The notes beneath the pieces were generated by a model. It was not told where the DNA came from. It did no database searches and saw only the letters and a program-made list of their open reading frames with translations. 5,214 nt of DNA from Anaeromyxobacter_A sp035538735 (GTDB taxonomy: Bacteria; Myxococcota; Myxococcia; Myxococcales; Anaeromyxobacteraceae), in NCBI GenBank assembly GCA_035538735.1, contig DATLJU010000184.1, forward strand, positions 1 through 5,214, written 5' to 3'. The position numbers were made by a program, and so were the translations under genes. This document shows positions 1 through 5,214 of the stretch, in pieces (the first letter of the stretch is position 1; each line of letters begins with the position of its first letter).

Positions 1-988
1 CGCTACGCTCAGGGCGAGCGGAGGGGGAAGCAGGGCGAACGGAAAGTGACGCAGAGCCAACGGAGGGGGAGGCAGGGCGAACGGAGGGCGAGGAGGGGCG
101 AACCGAAGCGGACGCGTCAGCGGACGCGAGGGCCGCGGGCGAGATCACGAGACCGCCGGCGGTGCGCTTCACCTCGCAGCGCGGGAGCTCACCGGCGGCG
201 TCGAGCACGACGCGGACCTTCCCGACGTCGCGGCCGAAGCGCACCTGCTTGAACGCGCCGTCCAGGGCGACCGCGGTGCGAGGCGCCTTCGAGACGCCAT
301 ACAGGTCGACGGCCAGCCGCGGCGGATTCTCGAGCTCCAGGACCTCGAACCGGCCCACCTCGCCGTCGAGGGCGAGCGCCACCGCGCCCTGGCGAGCGCG
401 CGCCCCCAGGACGGCCGTAGCGGGACGGGTCACCGCCGCCTCGTCCGCGCGGCGGGAGAGGACGTGATCGTCCTGCGCTCTCTTCTCCCCCTCTCCCCCG
501 GCGGGGGAGAGGGCCGGGGAGAGGGGGCGGCTCGGCGCGACCGCGACCTTCTTCTCGGCGTCGAGCGGGCGGCCGTCGGCGGCGGCGACCTTCACCACCA
601 CCGCGCGGTCGCGCGGCTTGACCTCGTACCGCGCGCCGGCCTCGAGCGCGACGATGACGCGGCCGACGGCGCTGCGCTCGTCCTGGTATTGCGCGGTCGT
701 CACCTCGCGCACGCCGCCCTTGCCCACCGCCACCGGCGCGGAGAGCGCGGAGACGTCGGCGCCGGCCAGATCCACCACCAGCCGCGGCGGATCCTGCAGC
801 TTGAAGACGGTGTAGCTCGGCGCCCGCGTGCCGCGGATCTCGAGCTCGACGCCTCCCGCCGCGTCACTCACGCCGATGCCCTGGATGACGTTCGCCGCTC
901 CGGCGCGTGGCGGCTCGGCGAGGGGCGCCGCGGGCGCGAGCAGCGCACAGAGCGCGAGACCCGCCAGGCTCTTCAGGTGGTTCTTCAT
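1..988 (-). CDS. pilQ: Type IV pilus secretin PilQ, N-terminal part (cut by left edge)
   Basis: PilQ forms the outer-membrane secretin channel through which the type IV pilus is extended and retracted. Only the first 329 codons are visible; no stop occurs before the left edge. Residues 1-24 look like a Sec signal peptide (MKNHLKS, then a hydrophobic stretch, with cleavage plausible after APLA). Residues about 33-135 form a first AMIN domain (GVELEIRG, PPRLVVDL, a late RVIVAL strand). Residues about 191-285 form a second (GAVALALDG, NPPRLAVDL, KVRVVLD). AMIN domains bind peptidoglycan and anchor secretins. The linkers are odd: residues 153-170 come from a palindromic repeat and 295-329 from five tandem heptads. 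The secretin core and N0/N1 domains would lie beyond the window. ATG at 988 is chosen because GAGGAA lies 6 nt upstream and the pilP stop is 3 nt away. Family and context are clear; the gene's integrity further left is unknown. Confidence 0.93.
   Translation of the reverse strand, partial: MKNHLKSLAGLALCALLAPAAPLAEPPRAGAANVIQGIGVSDAAGGVELEIRGTRAPSYTVFKLQDPPRLVVDLAGADVSALSAPVAVGKGGVREVTTAQYQDERSAVGRVIVALEAGARYEVKPRDRAVVVKVAAADGRPLDAEKKVAVAPSRPLSPALSPAGGEGEKRAQDDHVLSRRADEAAVTRPATAVLGARARQGAVALALDGEVGRFEVLELENPPRLAVDLYGVSKAPRTAVALDGAFKQVRFGRDVGKVRVVLDAAGELPRCEVKRTAGGLVISPAALASADASASVRPSSPSVRPASPSVGSASLSVRPASPSARPERS
2..106 (-). repeat. 21-bp tandem repeat, five units, encoding SVRPASP-like heptads in pilQ
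   Basis: Five consecutive 21-bp units read in frame with pilQ as SVRPSSP, SVRPASP, SVGSASL, SVRPASP and SARPERS (residues 295-329). On the plus strand the units share a GGCGAACGGAGGG-like core; the third (AGCCAACGG) and fifth are more diverged. Because 21 is a multiple of three, unit gain or loss keeps the frame. Codons here often end in T (GTT, CCT, GCT, CTT, TCT), unlike the G/C-ending codons elsewhere in the operon, which suggests recent or foreign origin. The array may continue beyond the left edge. Confidence 0.85.
479..532 (-). repeat. GC-rich palindromic repeat element inserted in frame in pilQ
   Basis: An imperfect compound palindrome of CTCTCCCC/GGGGAGAG blocks. The core is an 11-bp perfect inverted repeat, arms 489-499 and 503-513, around a 3-nt loop, with a further GGGGAGAGGGG block at 517-527. 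In the pilQ frame it reads SRPLSPALSPAGGEGEKR (residues 153-170), in the linker between AMIN domains 1 and 2. From general knowledge, similar LSP-AGGEGE sequences recur as dispersed palindromic repeats in many GC-rich bacterial genomes. Rare codons for this gene (GGA, AGA) support insertion. The transcript would form a strong hairpin inside the pilQ message. Confidence 0.75.
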
Positions 989-991
989 CGC

Positions 992-1540
992 CTATTCCTC
1001 GATCTGGAGCGACGCTTCCTTGGGAAGCCGCAGTACGGTCTGGGTCCTGTCACGCGTGCCGTCGGCCCGGGTGGCCCACTCGGACACGACCACCTCGCCG
1101 CCACGCACCGCGGCGATGACGCCGCCGTTCCGGCCGATGCAGGCGCCCCGGCGCAGGCTGTAGCCGATCCCGTTCGGCGCCTCGACCATCGCGACCGGAT
1201 CGTCGAGGCCGGTGACCACGGCGACGAGCCTCAGCTGGTCGAGCTCGAAGCGCCCGAGCGGCGTCCCGCAGCGGGTCGCCATGGCCTGCCCGGTCGCTTC
1301 CAGCTCGGCGAGGAAGCTGTGGAACGGATCGCGCTTGCCCACCGAGGAGTAGGACCACTCGGGGGCGGCGGGGGCCTCCGGCTTCGCCTCGGCCTTGGGC
1401 GGTTGGGCCGCGACGACCTTGGCCGGGGCCGGCGGGGGCGCCGCCGGCTTCTTCTGATCGCCGCAGCCGGCGAGGAGCGCCAGCCCGGCGAGCGCGCCGA
1501 GGACGGCTGGCGGCAGACCGAACGCGTGCAGGCGTGTCAT
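992..1540 (-). CDS. pilP: Type IV pilus inner-membrane lipoprotein PilP
   Basis: PilP is the lipoprotein that connects the PilN-PilO inner-membrane pair to the N0 domain of the PilQ secretin, bridging the periplasm. The 182-residue product is close to the usual family size. It begins with a lipoprotein signal peptide ending in the lipobox LLAG-C, with the modified cysteine at residue 26. Residues 30-60 are a flexible Ala/Pro/Lys linker. The family motif RDPF is at 70-73, the region that interacts with PilN/PilO. A beta-rich C-terminal domain follows from about 95 to 180 (LRLVAVVTG, GGVIAAVRGGEVVVSE, QTVLRLP). Cysteines 91 and 134 might pair. The start ATG overlaps the pilO stop by 4 nt (ATGA), a coupling arrangement that also explains the absence of a strong Shine-Dalgarno sequence. 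Assignment rests on lipobox, RDPF motif and operon position. Confidence 0.94.
   Translation of the reverse strand: MTRLHAFGLPPAVLGALAGLALLAGCGDQKKPAAPPPAPAKVVAAQPPKAEAKPEAPAAPEWSYSSVGKRDPFHSFLAELEATGQAMATRCGTPLGRFELDQLRLVAVVTGLDDPVAMVEAPNGIGYSLRRGACIGRNGGVIAAVRGGEVVVSEWATRADGTRDRTQTVLRLPKEASLQIEE
995..1000 (-). promoter_or_regulatory. Ribosome binding site of pilQ
   Basis: GAGGAA on the minus strand, 6 nt before the pilQ ATG at 988. It sits inside the last codons of pilP (encoding EE), so pilQ translation is probably coupled to pilP. It decides the pilQ start. Confidence 0.7.
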
Positions 1541-2166
1541 GGCTTCGCGGCTCCGGCCGGGGGCTTCGCGTCCTTCGGGTCGACGAACATGAAGGTGGTG
1601 GCCAGGAACCTGGCCGCGAGGACCACCTTCCCGTTCTGGTCCTTCGGGGAGTCGAAGGAGAGGCCGCTCACGTTGACGATGCGGCGGAGCCGCCCGAGCG
1701 CGTCGAGGAAGGTCGCCACCTCGTGGTAGTTCCCCTGCACCGACATCGGGATGGGGATCCGCGCGTAGAAGCCCTCGTTCACCTGGGCCTGCGGCTCGAT
1801 GGTGAGGATGTCGAGGCCGGCCTTGGTGGCGCGGTCCTGGAAGAGCTGCAGCAGCTCGTCCAGCTTCTTGTCGTTGGGGAGCTCGGCCAGCGCCTCCTGC
1901 AGCCGCTGCTCGAGGAGCTCCTTCTCGCGCCGGAACTGGTTCAGGTTGTTCGCGATGGCCTGCTTCTCGATGTAGTCCTGGTCGAGCTTCTTCTGCGCGA
2001 TCTCGGCCTTCTCGATGCGCGCCTCCATCTCGGAGATGGGGGCCGAGAACGTCGGCAGCCCGATGACGAAGTAGTTGAGGGCCGACGTGGCGATCGCGAC
2101 GGCGGCCACCACCGCGATCTTCGCGCCCGTCGGAGCCTTGGCGATCCGCTCGATGAGCTGTTCCAT
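1537..2166 (-). CDS. pilO: Type IV pilus alignment protein PilO
   Basis: PilO is a bitopic inner-membrane protein that dimerises with PilN and binds PilP, forming the periplasmic alignment platform of the pilus machine. The 209-residue product is typical in length. A short cytoplasmic N-terminus (MEQLIERIAKAPTGAK) precedes one membrane helix at about 17-38. A Glu/Lys/Gln-rich coiled coil covers about 43-95. The family signature ALAELPNDKKLDELLQLF lies near 92-109, followed by a ferredoxin-like domain (about 112-196; IPIPMSVQGNYHEVATFLD, then IVNVSGLSF). The C-terminus is a short Pro/Ala/Lys tail. It starts 7 nt after the pilN stop and overlaps pilP by 4 nt. There is no strong ribosome site before the ATG, so coupling to pilN is likely. 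Confidence 0.95.
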   Translation of the reverse strand: MEQLIERIAKAPTGAKIAVVAAVAIATSALNYFVIGLPTFSAPISEMEARIEKAEIAQKKLDQDYIEKQAIANNLNQFRREKELLEQRLQEALAELPNDKKLDELLQLFQDRATKAGLDILTIEPQAQVNEGFYARIPIPMSVQGNYHEVATFLDALGRLRRIVNVSGLSFDSPKDQNGKVVLAARFLATTFMFVDPKDAKPPAGAAKP

Positions 2167-2173
2167 GGCGGGC

Positions 2174-2758
2174 CTAGCGCTTCTCGGCGACGGTCGCGTC
2201 GGCGACCTGCACGGCCGGGGTGTAGTTGACGTTGGCGTTCATGGTGAAGTCGACGAGCTTGAACTTGCCCTCGCGCTTGGCGGTGGTCTTCTTCAGCTCG
2301 ACGGCGCTGAAGAAGGCCGACTTCTTGAGCGCCGCCAGGAACGACGAGACGTCGTCGATGGTGGCGGCGGACCCCTCGAACGCGATGGTGCCGCCCTTCT
2401 CGTCGAGCTTCCTCAGCCAGAGCCGCTTGGGCGTGATGGCGGCGAGCTCGTCCAGCATCCGGACCGGCCCCTGCCGTCCCGCCTTGAGCTTCTCCAGGAC
2501 CGCCAGCTTGTCCTTCACCGCCTGCTGCTGCGCCTTGATGTTCGTGACCTCGCCGATGATCTTTTCGAGCTGGGCGATCTCGGCCCGCGTCCGCTTCACC
2601 TTGTCCTCGCGCGCGGCCATCTCGTCGCCGCGGCTGCGGCTCCACCAGAAGTTGCAGACGAGGGCGAAGACGATGGCGAGCGCGAAGAAGATGAGCTGGT
2701 TCTTGCCCGCCTCCTTCTTCTTCGAGACCCGGACCGGGAGCAGGTTGATGCGAATCAT
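2174..2758 (-). CDS. pilN: Type IV pilus alignment protein PilN
   Basis: PilN is an inner-membrane protein whose short cytoplasmic N-terminus binds PilM and whose periplasmic part pairs with PilO. The 194-residue product opens with the diagnostic MIRINLLPVR (the INLLP motif inserts into the PilM groove). A single membrane helix follows at about 21-39 (QLIFFALAIVFALV...FWW). A charged coiled coil spans about 45-93, and a ferredoxin-like domain about 100-183 (MLDELAAITPKRLWLRKL, GSAATIDDVSSFLAAL, FTMNANV). The frame stays open far upstream through pilM to 4132, but that part is a shadow. The true start is the ATG two bases after the pilM stop (TAG-CC-ATG), giving the conserved N-terminus. A GGGGGA stretch lies about 9 nt upstream, inside the end of pilM, so translation is probably coupled. 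Confidence 0.95.
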   Translation of the reverse strand: MIRINLLPVRVSKKKEAGKNQLIFFALAIVFALVCNFWWSRSRGDEMAAREDKVKRTRAEIAQLEKIIGEVTNIKAQQQAVKDKLAVLEKLKAGRQGPVRMLDELAAITPKRLWLRKLDEKGGTIAFEGSAATIDDVSSFLAALKKSAFFSAVELKKTTAKREGKFKLVDFTMNANVNYTPAVQVADATVAEKR

Positions 2759-2760
2759 GG

Positions 2761-3819
2761 CTACTTGTCCCCCGCCCGGCGCAGGGCCAGCCCGACCGCC
2801 ACCGCCGCGCTGGCGGCGGAGTGCGTGATGAGCATCGGGTCGAACTTGCGGTCGTCGACCTCGATCGCCTTGAAGGGGTTGAGCACCTCGACCGGCACGC
2901 CGGTGCGCTGCTCGAGGATCTTGAACAGCGCCGGGATGCGAGCGGTGCCGCCCGACAGGTACACGCGGGCGATGCGATTGTCCGCGGCGGTGGCGGCGTA
3001 GAAGTCCAGCGAGCGCTGGACCTCGCCGGCGAGCTGCTCCGCCACCTGCTGGATGACGCGCTCCACCTCCTGCGGCACCACCGCGTCGGTCTCGCCCTGC
3101 CCGCCCACCTTGAGCGCCTCCGCCTCCTCGGCCGAGATGTTGAGCTGCTTCTGGATCTCCTCGGTGAAGGCGCTGCCGCCCATCGTGACGTCGCGGGTGA
3201 AGGTGGTGGTGCCGCCCGCCAGGATGTTGATGTTGGTGACGGACGCGCCGACGTTGATGAGCACCACCGTCTCGCCGGGGTGGAGCTCGTAGCTCGCCTC
3301 GAAGGCGTTCTGGACCGCGAAGGCGTCGACGTCGACCACCGCCGCCTGCAGGCCGGCCTCGGCGCAGACGGAGGTGTAGTCGTTGATCATGTCCTTCTTG
3401 GCCGCGACCAGGAGCACGTCCATCTGCCCGGCGGCGTCGCCGTCCGGCGTCAGGATCTGCGTGTCGATGTTCACGTCCTTGACGTCGAAGGGGATGTACT
3501 GCTCCGCCTCCCACTGGATCGACTCGTCGAGCTCGTCCTGGGACATGCGGGGCAGCGAGATCTTCTTGATGATGACGGAGTGGCCGCGGACGCCGATGGC
3601 CGCCTCGCGCGCCTTCACCTTGTGCTCGGCCAGCAGCTCCTGGATGGCCTGCACGACCGCGCCGGAGTTCATGAGGGCGCCGTCGACGATCGTCTCCGGC
3701 GGCAGCTTCGCCACGCCGAAGGCCTGGAGGGCGTAACCGCCCTTCTTCTCCTTGAGCTGGATGAGCTTCACGCTCGAGGAGCCGATGTCGAGGCCGACGG
3801 CGAGCTTGCTCTTCGCCAT
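2761..3819 (-). CDS. pilM: Type IV pilus actin-like ATPase-fold protein PilM
   Basis: PilM is the cytoplasmic actin/FtsA-like member of the pilus alignment complex; it binds nucleotide and the N-terminal peptide of PilN, linking the motor side to the envelope platform. The 352-residue product matches the family length. Nucleotide-binding elements are visible in order: phosphate-1 loop GLDIGSSSVKLIQL (9-22), phosphate-2 loop LINVGASVTNINIL (187-200) and adenosine motif VYLSGGTARIPAL (287-299). The family segment IQWEAEQYIPFD is at 101-112. No membrane segment is seen, consistent with a cytosolic protein. The start is supported by GGGGAGG 9 nt upstream. It lies 6 nt after the small HTH gene and 2 nt before pilN, so it is probably transcribed with both. 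Confidence 0.97.
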   Translation of the reverse strand: MAKSKLAVGLDIGSSSVKLIQLKEKKGGYALQAFGVAKLPPETIVDGALMNSGAVVQAIQELLAEHKVKAREAAIGVRGHSVIIKKISLPRMSQDELDESIQWEAEQYIPFDVKDVNIDTQILTPDGDAAGQMDVLLVAAKKDMINDYTSVCAEAGLQAAVVDVDAFAVQNAFEASYELHPGETVVLINVGASVTNINILAGGTTTFTRDVTMGGSAFTEEIQKQLNISAEEAEALKVGGQGETDAVVPQEVERVIQQVAEQLAGEVQRSLDFYAATAADNRIARVYLSGGTARIPALFKILEQRTGVPVEVLNPFKAIEVDDRKFDPMLITHSAASAAVAVGLALRRAGDK

Positions 3820-3825
3820 GGCGCG

Positions 3826-4041
3826 CTACCTCCCCTTCCTGATGCTGAAGCGGGCGCCGAAGACCCGCTCCTTGTCCTCGGGGCGGAGGCCGAGCGCGAG
3901 GATGATCTTGCGCTTGGTGTCCACGCGACAGTCGCTGCCGCCCTCGATGCGGGCGAGGGTGAGGGCGGAGATCCCGGCCTTGCGGGCCAGCTCCGCCTTC
4001 GTGAGGAGCTGGTCTTCGCGGAGGACACGCACGTTGTTCAT
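3826..4041 (-). CDS. Small Xre/Cro-type helix-turn-helix DNA-binding protein
   Basis: A 71-residue protein that is essentially one HTH_3/Xre domain. Residues 13-20 (TKAELARK) and 24-33 (SALTLARIEG) are the two helices of the motif, preceded by MNNVRVLRED and followed by the conserved-looking DTKRKIILALGL, with a basic tail (FSIRKGR). No sensor or membrane segment is seen, so it is probably a small cytosolic transcription regulator, possibly of the pilus operon it heads; that role is inferred from position only. The ATG at 4041 is preferred because the fold begins there and similar deltaproteobacterial proteins, as I remember them, start MNN/MKN. No good ribosome site precedes it. The frame is open upstream, so in-frame ATGs at 4122 (98 residues) or 4218 (130 residues) are possible; their extra Arg/Ala/Ser-rich sequence shows no domain. 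Its stop is 6 nt before pilM. Confidence 0.82.
   Translation of the reverse strand: MNNVRVLREDQLLTKAELARKAGISALTLARIEGGSDCRVDTKRKIILALGLRPEDKERVFGARFSIRKGR
3829..3835 (-). promoter_or_regulatory. Ribosome binding site of pilM
   Basis: GGGGAGG on the minus strand, 9 nt before the pilM ATG at 3819. It lies in the last codons of the upstream HTH gene, whose TAG stop is at 3826-3828. It is the clearest Shine-Dalgarno sequence in the operon, fitting pilM as the first highly translated pilus gene. Confidence 0.75.
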
Positions 4042-4282
4042 GACGCGGCTGGTGGCGCGCTTCGCGGCGCCGTCGGCGAGCTTCGTGGGGATCGAGCGCG
4101 CTGCTGCTCGTGAGGAGCGCATGCGGGGGCACGCTACGCGATCGTTCACGGAGGGATCAAGAAACCGACCGCCCGCACATATCCGCGAGTGTAGGCGATT
4201 GGACGTTCGTAGAATCAAAGTGATAGCTCATTGAGTGTCACGGAGCGCATTTCACCTTCCGCCACGAGTCGAGCGCGACCCA
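4042..4282. other. Intergenic region between the sigma-54 regulator and the pilus operon
   Basis: About 240 bp that are non-coding if the HTH gene starts at 4041. The half near the regulator (4201-4260) is AT-rich and holds the perfect 9-bp palindrome CTCATTGAG (4227-4235). The half near the HTH gene is GC-rich and remains open in the HTH frame. No convincing factor-independent terminator follows the regulator stop at 4283, so some read-through into the pilus operon is possible. Confidence 0.55.
4188..4218 (-). promoter_or_regulatory. Candidate promoter for the HTH-pilMNOPQ operon
   Basis: In the 240-bp gap after the sigma-54 regulator, minus-strand TTGATT (4213-4218) and TACACT (4188-4193) resemble -35 and -10 boxes, but the spacing is 19 nt, longer than ideal. 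A second weak pair is TTGATC (4155-4160) with TAGCGT 18 nt on. The surrounding 4201-4240 is about 58% A+T by my count, in a window that is otherwise strongly GC-rich, which favours promoter or operator function. No TGGC-N8-TGC sigma-54 site was found here. The exact boxes are uncertain. Confidence 0.3.

Positions 4283-5214
<932 letters not shown>

Noticed and set aside
1..117. CRISPR array at the left edge
   Set aside because: The units are directly adjacent 21-bp tandem repeats with no spacers, and they are in frame with pilQ.
479..532. Intrinsic terminator within pilQ from the strong hairpin
   Set aside because: No U-tract follows the stem in the minus-strand transcript and the reading frame continues through it into a second AMIN domain.
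464..1729. Long plus-strand open frame (421 codons) opposite pilO, pilP and pilQ
   Set aside because: It is antisense to well-recognised pil genes and its product is low-complexity Arg/Gly/Leu-rich without domains. Such frames are expected from G/C-biased third positions.
2821..4113. Plus-strand open frame of 430 codons opposite pilM and the HTH gene
   Set aside because: Asp/Leu/Arg/His-rich shadow of the opposite strand with no motif; pilM on the minus strand has complete family motifs.
2759..4132. N-terminal extension of pilN through the pilM region (a 652-codon open frame)
   Set aside because: The extra sequence is Arg/Gly/His-rich frame-shadow of pilM; the true PilN start MIRINLLP is at 2758.
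4042..4282. Sigma-54 (-24/-12) promoter before the pilus operon
   Set aside because: The only TGGC...TGC pairing found (near 4245-4265) has the wrong spacing (13 rather than 10 nt between GG and GC).

Overview
The window looks like a chromosomal fragment from a very GC-rich member of the Myxococcota, most probably an Anaeromyxobacter-like organism. This is inferred from base composition, strong G/C third-position bias, protein sequence style and gene order; no database search was possible. All real genes lie on the minus strand, so they read from the right edge to the left edge. Most plus-strand open frames, some over 400 codons, are high-GC shadows.

Region by region, in transcription order: (1) 5214-4283, the AAA+ core and C-terminal Fis-type helix-turn-helix of an NtrC-family sigma-54 activator, cut by the right edge and resembling PilR. 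(2) 4282-4042, a gap of about 240 bp containing a locally AT-rich island, the likeliest promoter zone for the genes that follow. (3) 4041-3826, a 71-residue Xre/Cro-type helix-turn-helix protein. (4) 3819-1, a tightly packed type IV pilus alignment operon: pilM, pilN, pilO, pilP and the first 329 codons of pilQ, which runs off the left edge.

The pil products form one envelope-spanning machine. PilM (cytoplasmic, actin-like) docks on the N-terminal INLLP peptide of PilN. PilN and PilO are paired bitopic inner-membrane proteins with periplasmic coiled coils and ferredoxin-like folds. The lipoprotein PilP links them to PilQ, the outer-membrane secretin through which the pilus passes. Gaps of 2-7 nt, or a 4-nt overlap, argue for one mRNA and translational coupling. 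The upstream sigma-54 activator and small HTH protein suggest dedicated local regulation. The same neighbourhood (pilR2 followed by pilM-N-O-P-Q) is known from Myxococcus xanthus.

This is a known machine and I see no new defence or mobile system. The unusual material is inside pilQ. Its interdomain linkers contain two different repeat-like DNA insertions that keep the reading frame: a GC-rich palindrome encoding LSPALSPAGGEGE between two AMIN domains, and a 21-bp tandem repeat encoding SVRPASP-like heptads after the second AMIN domain. The heptads have T-ending codons foreign to the rest of the operon and end in an RPERS motif typical of dispersed bacterial repeats.
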